Part shown: positions 43,918-55,699 of the stretch, piece after piece
Numbering within the stretch: the stretch's first letter is position 1
How the letters are laid out: each line of letters starts with the position of its first letter
Assembly (NCBI GenBank): GCA_023014485.1
Contig: JAJOZX010000088.1
Coordinates: 965,001-1,029,000 of the forward strand
DNA length: 64,000 bases
Direction: 5' to 3'
DNA from: Bathynomus jamesi
Lineage: Eukaryota; Arthropoda; Malacostraca; Isopoda; Cirolanidae
The notes under the pieces: generated by a model
Databases searched by the model: none
Told to the model about the DNA's origin: nothing
The model's input: only the letters and a program-made list of their open reading frames with translations
Translations under genes and position numbers: made by a program

Positions 43918-45219
43918 TATAGGCCCATTCTAGCTAGCAATTATAGGCCCATTAGCTTAACGTCAATTGTCGGTAAACTTTTGGAATCCGTAGTTAGGGA
44001 TCGTATCATCGATCACTTAGAAAGTAGAGATTTGATTAATAGTAGTCAGCATGGGTTTCGACGCCATAGGTCTTGTTTAACTAATTTGTTAGAATTTTAT
44101 AACGAAATAGTGCGCGAATACGATAGGCATAGAGCAGCTGACGTTATTTATTTAGATTTTAAAAAGGCATTCGATAGAGTTCCGCATAGGAGACTAATTG
44201 CGAAGGTCAAAGCGCACGGTATACGCGGTCAGGTAGCTAACTGGTTAGAAGAATGGCTTCGTGCTAGGAGACAGAGGGTCGTAGTTAATGGTAGTGAATC
44301 GGGGTGGTTAGATGTAGGTAGCGGTGTCCCACAGGGTTCAGTGTTAGGCCCATTGCTATTCGTAATTTACATTAACGACATAGATGTAGGATTGATTAGT
44401 AACGTGTCAAAATTTGCGGACGATACTAAAATAGGCGGTAAGGTTGTTAACGAGGACGATAGTAATAGGCTCCAAGACGATGTAAATAGGATTATGGAGT
44501 GGACAGATAAGTGGCAGATGCAATTTAACGTAGACAAATGTAAAGTTTTGCATGTAGGTTCTCGCAACAATAATTATATGTACACGATGGATGATAGGGA
44601 GTTAGCGAGCGTTGACGAGGAAGTAGATTTAGGCGTACGCGTATCTAAGGATTTAAAGGTTAGGAACCAGTGCCTGGAGTCTTGCGCAAAAGCTAATAGG
44701 ATGTTAGGCTTCATAGCCCGTAATTTCGAATTTAAATCGAAGGATATTATATTGCCCCTTTACAAGTCCCTAGTCGGGCCTCATTTAGAATATGTCGTTC
44801 AGTTTTGGTGCCCGTACTTGCGTGAGGAAATTTGATAGGTTAGAAAGGGTTCAACGTCGTGCCACGAAACTGATTCCGTCATTGCGCAATAAACCTTATG
44901 AAGATAGGATTAAAGAGTTAGACCTGTATTCACTCGAAACTAGGAGATTAAGGGGGGAGCTTATTGAAGTTTTCAAAATCGTTAATAACATCGATAACGT
45001 AAATTTTGACAAATTGTTCACTTTCGATAATAGTAATACTCGTAATAACGGATTTAAGTTGCGTGGCAGACGTTTCATTACTAATATCGCTAAAAACTAG
45101 TTTACGTTTAAAGTAATTGATAAATGGAATAATCTTCCCGCGTCAGTCGTTCATTCTACCAGCGTTAATATGTTTAAGAACCGTCTTGACAGACATTTTA
45201 AGAATATTAACGTTGTTTA
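43918..45219 (+). pseudogene. LINE (CR1-group) reverse transcriptase, 5'-truncated
   Basis: Starts in frame at NYRPISLTSIVGKLLESVVR. RT motifs: QHGFRRHRSCLTNLL, VIYLDFKKAFDRVPHRRL, GVPQGSVLGPLLFVIYINDI and KFADDTKIGG (catalytic FADD at about 44415), then SLVGPHLEYVVQFWCPYL. One frameshift near 44830 leads to FDRLERVQRRATKLIPSL. A stop at 45099 splits off the C-terminal IDKWNNLPASVVHST…RLDRHFKNI (to 45219). The RT core is intact and the copy is young, but it lacks endonuclease and 5' end. Confidence 0.88.
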
Positions 45220-45824
45220 AAATAAAAAAACAATTAGTCACAGGAGCTCTGTGGGTGGTGGTCGAGGATGAGTCTGTTGACGATTAATGCCAGCTTGTGA
45301 CATGCCAGCGTGTGATGCCAGCAATAAAATTAAAAAAAAAAAAATTAGACTAACACGAACGTAGATGTAGCTCGTAGCGTCACTTTTTGTTTAACTTTAC
45401 CTACTTTTTTTTTTTTCCTCCTCCTCCTCCTCCTCCTACTTATTCCCTCCTTACTTTGCATGTCTGTTACTCTCTTTCTTGCATGTTTGTAGTTTGCATG
45501 GTATGACAGTGAGTTAAGAATGTGTTTGCATGGTTTCTAACAGTTCTTATTTTACTTCTTTTCATCTTTCACCCCTCTCCTATTCTCTCCGACTGTTTTT
45601 CTGACTTGTCGGCAGTGGCCGGCGGATGATGATGATGAGTCTTTTTCTCTTTTTCTGAATGAATGTTAACCCACGAGTGATAGGTGTTCCTCCTTACTTA
45701 ACCCCTTATTCTCTTCTCTTCTCTTAACCCCCCTACTCTTTCCTTTCTCTCGGGCTAACCTTAGAGTGGATCTTAGGGTCTTTGTTAGCCTTAGCTTCTG
45801 TAGATCTGTATATATATATAACAA
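45220..45824. other. LINE 3' flank and simple repeats, no gene
   Basis: AATAAAATTAAAAAAA tail near 45325, (CTC)n at 45416-45437, (GAT)n near 45626 and pyrimidine-rich text up to the polymerase end of the Polinton. Confidence 0.5.
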
Positions 45825-48800
45825 TCAAGGATTATGGTATCCAAAGGGTACGGTATCATAGGTACCAAGCACCTGGTAACGTTTCCTATAGGTGTTACGG
45901 CACACCTTCGTACCCCCAAGTTCCTTCACGCTCCCCAGCTTCTGCGCTCGAAAATTGTGGGTCTCTAAAGTTAGTTTGGGTGGCTGGTCGCCCTCATCGT
46001 CATCCAAGCACACTAGCTCCTTCAACGAATCAAAGTTAACGACCCGCCGATTCGCCTGATTGAGCGTGATACCCTAGCCTTCACGATATATTTCATATCC
46101 TCCCCTACCCTCACCCGTACCCCATGCGTTTTTGGTCCTGTTGAGACAAAAGAGTCGGCGTATGCGATGTCTCCATACTCATCCTTGATCTCATCAGTCA
46201 ACTCCCCGAGGAATCCACCAATAGGAGGGATGTATTCACCCTCCCTCGTTGTGAATATCACACTATCTGTATCGGCGTACAGAACCCTCCCACCAAGAGA
46301 ATGCAATAGGCCCCAAAGTTTGATGCGTGCGTAGGCCGCTGTGAAGCTGGCTACAGGTATGTTTGTAACCCGTGAGGTATCTGTGGCAAATTCAGTATTG
46401 TTGTACTTTATTATGTAAGTATTACCTACATTCACGATCTCCATGACCACTTTATCGGGAGCGTTGGCATAATCCTAGCCTTCACTATAACTTTGTGCCA
46501 AATGAACGTTCCCCTTGCCAGTATTCTGTGCAAATTTTCCCCAAAGACTATTTAGACACAACTTTGCACTAAAGCGCTTGCCTGGGTTCTTTACAATTTG
46601 GGAACAGTCAAGTTGTGTACCTTCACGGTCACGGTAACGTTGAATATAAGCCGATTTTTCATCTTCGCTCTCAACTCCTCGCGGATACCTTAATGCTTCT
46701 ACCTTATCCTTCAAAAAAGCGTTTATATATATGGTGTGAAAAGGTTGGGTAGCTTCTGAAACCTCCACACCTCATGTATCTTCAATATTCTCTAGCCATG
46801 GCGAACGGCTATGTCCAGCTCAGGGTTTGTATATACACCTCTGATCTTCTTACGCTGTGCACTTCACGCACAAGGGAAACATGAGCTAGTGATCTATAAC
46901 GACGGGTAAGATGGGCATCCATAAATCGCGTGGGGGAGCACATCTACAAAAGAAAGGCTGAAATAATACCCGTTCAAATTTGTGGAGAGCACCTCGATGG
47001 TGGGCAGGTCAGGTCCCACCGGTTTTTCAGGTGCACCTACGGGGTACGGATTGTTCTTCATCACGTAGGGATATAAAGAAGAGAAGTCATAGTAATGGAG
47101 TTTTACGCCATCCGTACGCGGAAAGTATAGCTTGAAGGGATTTGTACGCCCTCCGAACAAGCTATCACCGCATTTGAGAGGATCCAGCACCATTGAACGC
47201 TTGATTGTGTTTATTTCTTCACGGTACTGTACATCTGTTTTCATCCGTGCATCATACTCATGCTCCCACAAGACCTGGTGAGTGAACTAGGAGCCTATAA
47301 GTTGATCGCGGGTGCGGGTCCATGCAAGACTGTCGGCAGGAGATCTACCGTGGATATCTCCTACGATTCCACACTCAGGACGAGGGCATCCGTGCCACCA
47401 GCAACCGTTAAAGGAGTACACAGTCTTCTCACCAGTGGCACGGTTTCACTTAGACCATCAACCCAAAAACACGACCATTAACCTTAATGGGTGCTTCCCC
47501 CGTGTTGCGGGCATGCTTTATGTATACACTTGTCTGCTGCTGTAGGTGTATGAGCCATTAAATAGCCTTGTGTCCATAAATGCGGGGATTGTTTCTATGA
47601 ATGACGGCTAAGGTGTCTTTAGGCTTGAAGTTATTCTTGAACACCGTAAACCATAATGAGGTGATCGTGGTTGCGACTTGCAACGGATCGCATTTGAAAC
47701 GGTCTATGTACATCCTTCTAAAGGCCTGAAAACATACTCTAAGCACCCGCACATCATTCACGCAATAACACTCACATTCATCAGCTATATTATAAGGATT
47801 AGATTCATTAAAACTATTGTAGTAGCGGTCAAAATCTTCACGTTCATCTGTTCATCTCATACATTCATAGTTAAAATAATATTTGGGCGGAGGTAGTCCG
47901 ACGTAATTTAAAGTTTCGCTAGTGAAGAATGTGTTAGGCAAATATCCTTTTGAAACTTCAGCGGCTACGCTCATCACCTTGGGTAGGTTTGCTAATTTAC
48001 AAGGTGTGAATAACAAAGTGTCTTTAAACTGTACATTACCTCTTATTTGCATCTGTATAAGTTTGTCTCAGATGACTCGTTCTCAAGCAACTCCTTATAA
48101 AGGAACTGTGTAAAATTTTGCCCCTTTATAGGCAAGAATATACACAGTCATTTTTTTGAACTTGTCCGCAAACTTGACAATATAGGACACAGAGTCTCAC
48201 AGAGCTATCGTGGGCAATCGTTTTAAAACGTTTGTCCGTTTACCACATTTGTGACACTCATCACACTCGAGCTCCATGCACTCATCGCAGATAGTCTGGC
48301 TTACAAGTAAATGTAGAATAACCTCTTTGGTTTCAGCGTTCGTGTATGTTTCTATATCGTCGTCCACAGTTATACAAAGTCTGTTTTTAGGCTTAGCGAC
48401 TTTCATGTAACATACATGCTTTATACCAACCGCCTTATATTTCTCATGACATGTAGAATAGTGAATTTCATCACGTTTATGAGTGAATTTTCCCCAATTA
48501 TCCATCATGTGAAACATACCACATTCACAGATTCTTATTTTCTTGCACGTGCTAATTGACTTATGGATAGGCTGACCATACGTACCGTTTTGAACGGGAC
48601 AGTACCGTTTTTTTATATTTCCTGGCCGTCCCTGTCACTGAAGAATAATTGTAAGCTCAATATGTTTATGTACTTACTTTTTCATGAATACAGAATATTA
48701 CATAACCCCCGTCCCTTTTTTGCCATCCCAATGTCCCGTTTTTGTCTCAAGGAAATATGGTCAGCCTACTTATGGAGCTCAAAACAGTTATTATTGAAAA

Positions 48801-50106
48801 ATGTGCGTCTTCACACACCATAATCCCTCTTCTCAGCTTCAACGACACGGCTTTCACATTTAGAGCTTTTACACTGCTCACATACCATGTGGCAATCTTT
48901 ACAATGTTTCACTATATCATCCGCAAACTCGATACACCCCTTACACAAATCATGATGTCGTCCATATTTTCGACTTTTATCGTAACTCGCGTAAAGGTCC
49001 CTTATAGTACGGATGGGGAGATACGTTGTTCCTGACAGTCCTAAAATAAGTAGGGGTCTTGTACGATCTCTCACACGGCTTTTAAAAACATACATAGTCC
49101 TACAACGATTTTCCATTCCAAACACAACTATACGAACATTCATTTCCTGTTCTACCCTTCTCAGTTCTTCCGGACCCATATTACAGTCAAACTCAAGTTT
49201 ACAGTCTACAGCTAGTTTACGGGCACGCTCCACTAACGTAGGTAACCAATTTTTTTGAGCCAGTGTATTTAGTACAGTAAACATACGAGCTAAGACTACT
49301 GCTATAAAGCCACAACCACGATCGACGTTTATATGCCGCATGTAAATAGCTTGAGAATTGACGTTAAGAGTATAAGGTGTGGCACAATGACCCCCCGAAC
49401 ACGGAATACACGGTCATTATTTACAGTGAAGTTGTCCATATTGAAGGCTATACTACTTCGAGTGGCCTGCATTATACGGCCTAATATATACTCTATATCT
49501 ACAGCTGCCAAGCGTCTGAATGGTATTACCACCCAAAACTCATCTATATCCCCGTCATCTGACCCGAATCCGAAGGACAGCTGAGTTCTGACTTCACGTT
49601 CGTCGCTGTTCTGAAGGGCAAACTCTACAATACGTTCAACTACGCGTCGCAGTCTGTGTTCAACACCAGTGCTATATATGGATCTAGGATCAACCCTGAC
49701 TATATATCAATTTCTAGTCAAGGCTGGAGTAGGGGTAGCGGTGCGCACCAACTCGAATGTTATGCAATCCTCTACAGAACGAGAAGCTGCTGCTGCTGTG
49801 GAGGATGTACCGGAATTGAACAGGCATAAGGGGGTATATTTGAGGAAGGTACTATTGTGGGGGTTGTGCCGTAAGATGTAGAGGGCTGGGGTTCTATTAC
49901 TGGGGTCTAACAACCGGCGCAATCCTAGCACGCTTTATACCTGACGTGGAGGGTTCTTCATCATGCTTCCGCTTTGAATTGTCGCGTGCTATAGGTATCA
50001 TTGGTGTCGACTCGGCAGTGGAGATGGAGTCTGTGATCACAACTACACTGTCGGCGAGGTCATTTGTAATATCGATGATGGGGTGCTGTACCTCATCGTC
50101 ATTCAC
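45825..50106 (-). pseudogene. protein-primed DNA polymerase B (frameshifted)
   Basis: Replication polymerase of the element. N-terminal Ser/Pro-rich part (50106-49700), then FGFGSDDGDIDEFWV and RRLAAVDIEYILGR (about 49560-49470). A Cys/His cluster CKGCIEF…CKDCHMVCEQCKSSKC lies near 48940-48850. Exonuclease-side text follows to 47560. Palm motif A YYDFSSLYPYVMKNNPYP lies near 47080, motif B AKLCLNSLWGKFAQN near 46550, and motif C LYADTDSVIF near 46270. C-terminal TVPFGY is at 45840. At least eight frameshifts or stops, plus a MITE at 48568. GTAAGT (about 50190) and TTCTCCTACAG (about 50113) on this strand may mark a 5' intron. Confidence 0.88.
48568..48768. mobile_element. hAT-type MITE in the polymerase gene, 201 bp
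   Basis: Exact 8-bp target duplication CTTATGGA at 48560-48567 and 48769-48776. Inverted ends TAGGCTGACCATA on both sides (13 bp). Subterminal ACGGGACAGTACCG / TGTCCCGTTTTTG is the pattern of widespread hAT MITEs. Non-coding. Confidence 0.93.
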
Positions 50107-50210
50107 TGTTCTGTAGGAGAAGAGAAAAACAAGACTAGAATATAAGGAACATATCTTAAATATTTATTATATTTTGTAAATGACCCACTTACGAGTGTGA
50201 CGTGTTAGAG
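50107..50210. promoter_or_regulatory. divergent intergenic region of the Polinton
   Basis: AT-rich 104 bp between the polymerase (minus) and ATPase (plus) starts; it must hold both upstream regions. Intron-like signals on the minus strand overlap it. Confidence 0.4.
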
Positions 50211-50471
50211 ATGGATTCTGTAGAAAAATTCAGGTTCACGAGCCCCTCCACATGTATTATATCTGGCCCTACAGGTTGTAATAGAACTCTGTTTATGCTT
50301 AAAATCATTAAAGAAAAGGGAGAGATGTTATCAAAGTTTGTGCATAAAGTTGTATGGTGCTATTCGACGTATTAATCAGTGTTCAACCTTCATCCGCGAA
50401 ACACGTTTAGGGTGCTTCTAAGAACGAATATATTTCCAAACGAGTTTGAAACGGTGTATATATATTCCAGA
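50211..50471 (+). pseudogene. packaging ATPase remnant
   Basis: Start MDSVEKFRF, then CIISGPTGCNRTLFML, a Walker A in which the usual GK(S/T) is NRT. About 54 residues follow to a stop in CYSTY near 50373. The next text (HPRNTFRVLLRTNIFPNE) looks like the C-terminal end of the same ATPase. The Walker B centre is deleted. Family: FtsK/HerA-like genome-packaging ATPase of Polintons. It is non-functional. Confidence 0.65.
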
Positions 50472-50787
50472 ATGACAAAGCGGCTAAAGAAATACCATGA
50501 GTTAATAAAAATCTATCATCGACTGCCCCGGGCAATGCAACAGATGTTTGGTAAAAATATCGACTCCGTCTTTTTAAAATGCTTCTGTGAAATCTGTCTT
50601 AACGTTATAAATTGCAATGAAACCCCCTCAGAAGGCTCGCCTACGCCGTTACAAGAACATAATACGTACACTCGCTCGTAAAAGTCAGACTGTAGGGAAG
50701 AAAAAACGAATTATTGTACAAAGAGGAGGGTCATTCCTCCCCATCTTATTTTCAGTTTTGGGTCCTTTACTGACTAGATTAATATAA
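50472..50787 (+). pseudogene. small basic protein with hydrophobic tail
   Basis: MTKRLKKYHELIKIYHRLPR start, a central helix with FLKCFCEICLNVINCN, and after a one-base shift near 50625 a basic stretch (KARLRRYKN) and a C-terminal GG followed by a hydrophobic run (FLPILFSVLGPLL). Such small proteins recur in Polintons and adintoviruses, where membrane-active roles are proposed. Function here is unknown. Its stop overlaps the next start (TAATG). Confidence 0.55.
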
Positions 50788-51480
50788 TGAAGAAAGTGGT
50801 AGTGATTCCACACGAGGTGTATGCTTCACTGCAAAGTTCAAAGAATCCAGACACGGTTCTAGAACCTTGTAAAAGCAGGCTTAAAAGAATGGAAAGCAAA
50901 TTGTTAGCCCTATTAAACAGTGAAAAAACACCTGATGAGAAAAGAATCTTATACCAAGAAGCTCTGCAGAAATTTCTTCACGAGTACGAAAATTATAAGA
51001 ATCCGACAGAGATCCCCGTGGTTATTAGGCACAGCACGGACAACGATGAGCATGGCGATATAGGGCCTGTGTCCGACGATAGAGCTGACCAACCAAAGAT
51101 TAATGGGTCGGCCCCAACATATCGAGCATGTATTAAAAAGCACTCTCCCACATACATTGAGGAATAAAAGTTTAAGTCTTTATAATCTATTCAAAGAGGA
51201 TCCCAACATACACTGGACCGATACAGGTGAAATCATTGTGGAAGGAGCAAAGGTACAGGGATCGAATATCGTAGACATCGTCCATGATCTGGTGAGAAAG
51301 TGGGATAGACCCTCACCATCAGGATGGAAGCATATTAAAGCAAGACTACAACAAATGAATGTCCCCAAAACAATGATAGGAAATCTGAACAGATTAAAAG
51401 ACTTCGAACATGCCACAATGCCACATGCACGTGCCACAATTGAAAACGCCCGCCATCACCCACAGCGGCACCACCTCTGA
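50787..51480 (+). pseudogene. Polinton protein of unknown function
   Basis: MKKVVVIPHEVYASLQ start, helical N-terminal 70 residues, acidic linker (DNDEHGDIGPVSDD). A frameshift near 51130 leads into LYNLFKEDPNIHWTDTGEI, GSNIVDIVHDLVRKW and GWKHIKARLQQMNVP. Its place next to the integrase matches a conserved but uncharacterised Polinton gene. I cannot assign a function. Confidence 0.55.
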
Positions 51481-51541
51481 AGAGGAGAAAGAAGAGGTTA
51501 AACAACGGTCAACCTTACCCACGTGCCTCTAAAATACGCAA

Positions 51542-52607
51542 ATGGCTAACATATTAAGAAGATGTTATTATGACATTTTTAGCCCACCCTCCTACGGTGG
51601 TGTAGATAGACTGTACAAAAGTGTTTACAATGATGGAGTAGGGAAAAAAGATGTTGGGAGGTTTTTGCGGGACAAGGACGGTTATACACTTCATAAGCCT
51701 GTGAGAAAAATGTTTAAAACAGCCAAGACAATAGCGGCATCGATTGACTCTATTTGGCAAGCAGATTTAACAGCCATGCAAAGATATTCAGTGTATAACG
51801 ATGGTTACCGCTACATCCTATTCATAATATATGTATTCTCTAGATATCTATGCTAATTCCCCTGAAAAATAAATCGCCTGAAACAGTTGCTAAAGCTACC
51901 AAAACGTTGATGTTGAAAGAAAACAGGGTTCCTGGCTGTTTTTGTACGGATATGGGAAAAGAATTTATAGGCCGAGCTTTTCAGAACATGCTGACAGAGT
52001 TTAATATCAGCTACTACACCACCAATTCTATACATAAGGCCTCTTTAGCTGAAAGAGTTCAACGTACCATAAAGGAACGCATGCACCGCTAGTTTACACA
52101 TAAAAACACATACAAATATAGTCATTCTGGAATCATTGGCCTCATCATACAACCGCTCACACCATCGCACGATTGGAACAATACCTAATGATATTTTAGA
52201 AAGAGGTACGCGCACAGAGCCTGATGTGAAAAGAGATGGAACACCGCCACACTCTGTACGTTTCAAAATTAATGATTATATTAGGCTGTCGCGTTCAGGA
52301 AATAAATTCGCGAATAGATTTGTGCAAGGCTGAACACGTGAGATTTTTAAAGTTAGGGTTATGAAATCTAAAGGCAAGATAATGTATTACGCTGAAGATT
52401 TGAATGGGGAAGAACTCGCAGGAGTCTTTTACCGCGAGGAGTTGCAGAAAGTGACATTTAATTTACGAAAAAAATGTGTTTAAAATTGAAAAAATTTTAG
52501 GAAGCAAAGGTTCAGGAAAGAGAAAAATGTACCTGGTGAAATGGCTAGGATACCCAGAAAGCTTCAACACCTATATAAAAGCTGATGCAATAATGAAGCT
52601 TAAATAG
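51542..52607 (+). pseudogene. retroviral-type integrase with chromodomain (frameshifted)
   Basis: Inserts the element. Order: N-terminal part (YGGVDRLYKSV, DVGRFLRDKDGYTLHKPVRK), then rve core with first Asp in IWQADLTAMQRYS (about 51765), second in CTDMGKEFIG (about 51952) and Glu in AERVQRTIKERM (about 52065). C-terminal SH3-like part (VRFKINDYIRLSRSGNKF) follows after a shift near 52095. The gene ends in a chromodomain-like KRKMYLVKWLGYPESFNTY (about 52524-52580). Stops or shifts at about 51854, 52092, 52331 and 52482. Confidence 0.88.
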
Positions 52608-52615
52608 TATGCAAC

Positions 52616-53484
52616 ATGGCGCCTAACCATTTCTACGTCACACTCTCGTCCTCTTCATCTCTGTCTGTACACCCTAACAACACACTAGCCAACTTTGTAA
52701 CAGAACTCCACGGACCCATTGAATTGGGTCGTGATACGTATGAGGTGGGTATATGCGAAATTCAGCTGAATACCCTTTTTTTAAGTATTGATTATAAAGA
52801 ACCCGTTTTTACGGTTCTTAGAGACTGTAATGAGTGTGAAAAAGCCGGGGTAACTCGGGATGAAACCATGCGTACCGCCCTGACTGGGGATGCACGGTAT
52901 TACAGTACAGAAGTAACACTAGGACCGGGTCACTATGGTGCGGCGAGGATGTTGTGAGAGACTTAAACGTAAGTTTAAAAAGCTCAAATCTTACGGACGA
53001 TTTAGTATACGAAATCGTAAACAATGATCCCCATGCATGTACTGTGGCCCTAAAATCGCAGGCTAACCGAAATATTAAAGACCAAAGAGTGTTCAAAATT
53101 ATGACCGATGGACGATATCGATCAGTCATCCAAAGAGATACATTTCACGAGGCACAACACGACTTGTCCAGCCTAATGTATCAGTTGAAATTGGAGAAAA
53201 TGGTTGATGGCTATAAACCCCCAGACATGTGCTATATTTACAGCAATATAGTGGAGCACCAGTTTGTTGGGGATACCCAGGCACGCCTGCTGCGCATAGC
53301 GCACATCCCCAACCATAGAGGAAGGAGTTTGAGTATTACATATGACAGGCCCCATTATGTGAATGTCGCAGCTAATCTAATAACCAATATCTCAATATAT
53401 ATAAGAACGGTTGAGGGAAAAAATTTCCCATTCGGTAATGGGAGCTTAACAGTGAAGCTGCACTTTCGACGCACTGAGTTATAA
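52616..53484 (+). pseudogene. minor capsid (penton-type, single jelly roll) protein
   Basis: MAPNHFYVTLSSSSSLSVHP start, NNTLANFVTELHGPIEL then YEVGICEIQ, the usual N-terminal pattern of Polinton penton proteins. After one frameshift at about 52955 it continues to the C-terminal YSNIVEHQFVGDTQARLLRI, PHYVNVAANLITNISIYIR and GSLTVKLHFRR. Length about 290 residues, normal. It would occupy the capsid vertices. Stop overlaps the next ATG. Confidence 0.85.
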
Positions 53485-53834
53485 TGGACAGAGAACCTTT
53501 CACAGTCTATCGAGGTGTGAGATACCAGCGTGGTAGTGGGGTTGGATCCATTTTTTCAACCATACTACGTACGGCTGTCCCCTTGCTGAAGAGGTGCCAG
53601 ATATCTCGGAAGGAAAGCGTTACAATCAGGTCTTAACACGGTAGAAGACATAATGGCTGGGACTAAACCTAAAGAAGCTCTAAAAAACACTTAAAGCGTA
53701 CACGGGACGAAATCATCAAAGATGCAAAGAGAAAAATGCGTGGTGGGAAGAAGAAAAGGCTTGTCCGGAAGAAGGGGTTACCAGCACGTGGAGTTAAACG
53801 TAAAAGGATATCAAAAAAGAAGTGTTCTAAGTGA
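53484..53834 (+). pseudogene. small basic pVI/pX-like capsid protein
   Basis: Starts MDREPFTVYRGVRYQRGSGV then SIFSTILRTAVPLLKR, an amphipathic N-terminal pattern of Polinton/adintovirus membrane-active proteins compared with adenovirus pVI/pX. After frameshifts near 53630 it ends in a highly basic Lys/Arg tail (KKRLVRKK, KRKRISKK). It is read from composition and position; the function is inferred. Confidence 0.6.
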
Positions 53835-54009
53835 AAGAAACCTGTGTTTGACCATTTTTTTGACTGATATAAGCTAAGAACATTGCTCTCATGATTCATA
53901 GTTTGTTTACCACTTCTCGAGAGAGGTGGCACTATTTCTGACTCGTCAGGCACGCTTCACCCATCCGTGTAGTTCACAATCTTGTAAATCGGGACTGTCC
54001 CTCTTTGAC

Positions 54010-55241
54010 ATGCCTCCAACTCAAGTTTCTATTGAACACAGAGACTTTATTACAATTAATCCGTTAAACACAATTAGTTCCCCGAGTGCCCCTATAGAAT
54101 TCGTGATACCCAGCTCAGGCCCTTACTTTTTGATCCACGCTGTATGCACATGTACGTTAAACTACGTATAGCCCATTCTGATGGAACGGATTGCGATGAT
54201 AAATGGTTTGTATACCCTGAAAGCAACTTTCTACACTCCATATTCAACCAGTGTGATGTGTATTTAAATGAGGTAAACATATCGGCAGGAACGGGATACT
54301 ATCACTTACGATCCTATCTGGAAAATATGCTGAACTTTTCAAAAGAAGCGAAGGATACCGTTTTAACTGCCGAGGGCTATTATTAAGCTAAAGATGAAAG
54401 CAGTATAAAGGCTAAATTTACAAATTGTAAAAAAAAGATATACGAATGTTTTGGACGCCTGCATACAGACTTCACATTCCAAGAGGAACTGCTTGTAAAT
54501 GGTGTTATGAAAATAAAGCTCACCCGCACGAATCCTGAGATCTGTTTAGATCTGGGACCTAATCAAGAAGAGGGAGCAAAACCCGTTGTGATTCGCATTA
54601 TGGAGACATACCTCCGCGTACGGCGAGTGAAATTGAGTTCACCAAAACAAATAGAAATTGAGAAAAATTTACTACACGGCAAAACATTATACCCAATTAA
54701 TAGAGTACAGATCAAACTATACACGGTACCGCAGGGCTGGCTTCGAAACAGATAGAAAACATACCCTGGAGGTTCTACCTAAAAGGTTATTAATTGGATT
54801 GCAGGAGCACACTTCGGTGAATGGAAAATATAAAAAGAATGCCTTTAAATTCGAGAATTTCGGCCTTAAAAATATAACTCTATAAGTCAACGCAGTTGCG
54901 TTGGGGGAACATTGGATACGGATTATTCAACAGACGCTGTGCTCACGCTTTGCGCGCGAGAGCATATAGTAATCCGGCCCATATCGCCGGTGCTTGTGAT
55001 GGTGTTGGGATTGGGAGAACGCAGAAAGAAATCACCGATCAAATTAACCATTATCTGTTTGATATCACGCCTGACTTAGCGGCTAGTGTAAATACACCCT
55101 TCAATCCACAACAAAGTGGAAACATCTCAGTCAAATTGGAATTCGCCAAGCCTATAGACGCGCCTATAAGTGTAACAGTACCTCGAATCACAAGCTCTAA
55201 TAGAAATTGACAGATTTAGGAGCGTTGTCACTGACTTTTGA
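54010..55241 (+). pseudogene. major capsid protein, double jelly roll (frameshifted)
   Basis: MPPTQVSIEHRDFITINPLN start. PIEFVIPSSGPYF, MYVKLRIAHSDG, ESNFLHSIFNQCDVYLNEV and YYHLRSYLENMLNFSKEAKD are typical of the first jelly roll. The second half includes GVMKIKLTRTNPEICL and TYLRVRRVKL, then in another frame VNTPFNPQQSGNISVKLEFA near the end. It reads into a final EIDRFRSVVTDF. Shifts near 54140, 54385, 54745 and 54895 and between 55150 and 55200. Internal deletions cannot be excluded. Confidence 0.85.
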
Positions 55242-55242
55242 A

Positions 55243-55693
55243 ATGGATGCGAATAAACTTCAGAGAGTAATGAATAGTGACCGAATTACGCGATCCAAAT
55301 TTATCGGTGTTTGCAAAGAATGGAACATTGAAATTACTAACAACGAGAGATTGCGGTAGCCTTATTGTGAACACAGATGTTATTAGTAGTGAAGAGATTC
55401 ATTGGTTTGCAATCTATTTTAAAAATAGGGACCACATGTACTATTTTGATTCAATCGGGACTCAGCCCTGGAGTGACCCTGTTGTTGTAAAATTTCTCGA
55501 GCAGTTGCATATCCCCGAAATTGTATGAAATTCCTACCGACTACAAGAATATTTTAGTAATACTTGCGGGATGTAATGCCTCTCATTTCTCATGCATATG
55601 TCACGTGGTAAGGAATTTATAAATTTCTTAAAATTATTCGACACGTGTCATACTCAACGAAACGACGAAATGGTATGCAGACAAATAAAAAGC
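55243..55693 (+). pseudogene. adenain-type cysteine protease (frameshifted)
   Basis: Capsid-maturation protease. Visible parts: DANKLQRVMNSDR start, RDCGSLIVNTDV, catalytic His in EEIHWFAIYF (about 55398), the acidic residue in YYFDSIG (about 55443), and catalytic Cys in NTCGM (about 55561). A C-terminal NDEMVCRQIKSRF ends near 55690. At least three frameshifts. The element stops here without a terminal repeat. Confidence 0.8.
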
Positions 55694-55699
55694 CGTTTT

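Larger units (their letters stand above)
45825..55693. mobile_element. Polinton/Maverick, gene-complete but broken
   Basis: About 9.9 kb with the hallmark Polinton set: protein-primed DNA polymerase B on minus, and ATPase, integrase, penton and major capsid proteins and adenain-type protease on plus, diverging from a short intergenic region at 50107-50210. Plus-strand genes are packed with stop/start overlaps (TAATG at 50785 and 53482). No terminal inverted repeats are visible at either side: polymerase abuts simple repeats and the protease runs into another transposon. So the ends are deleted. Codon and base use differ from the AT-rich surroundings. Confidence 0.92.

Noticed and set aside
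45825..55693. A free DNA virus integrated whole
   Set aside because: The integrase and gene set are those of Polintons. Whether it was a virus or a transposon cannot be decided from one broken copy without ends.
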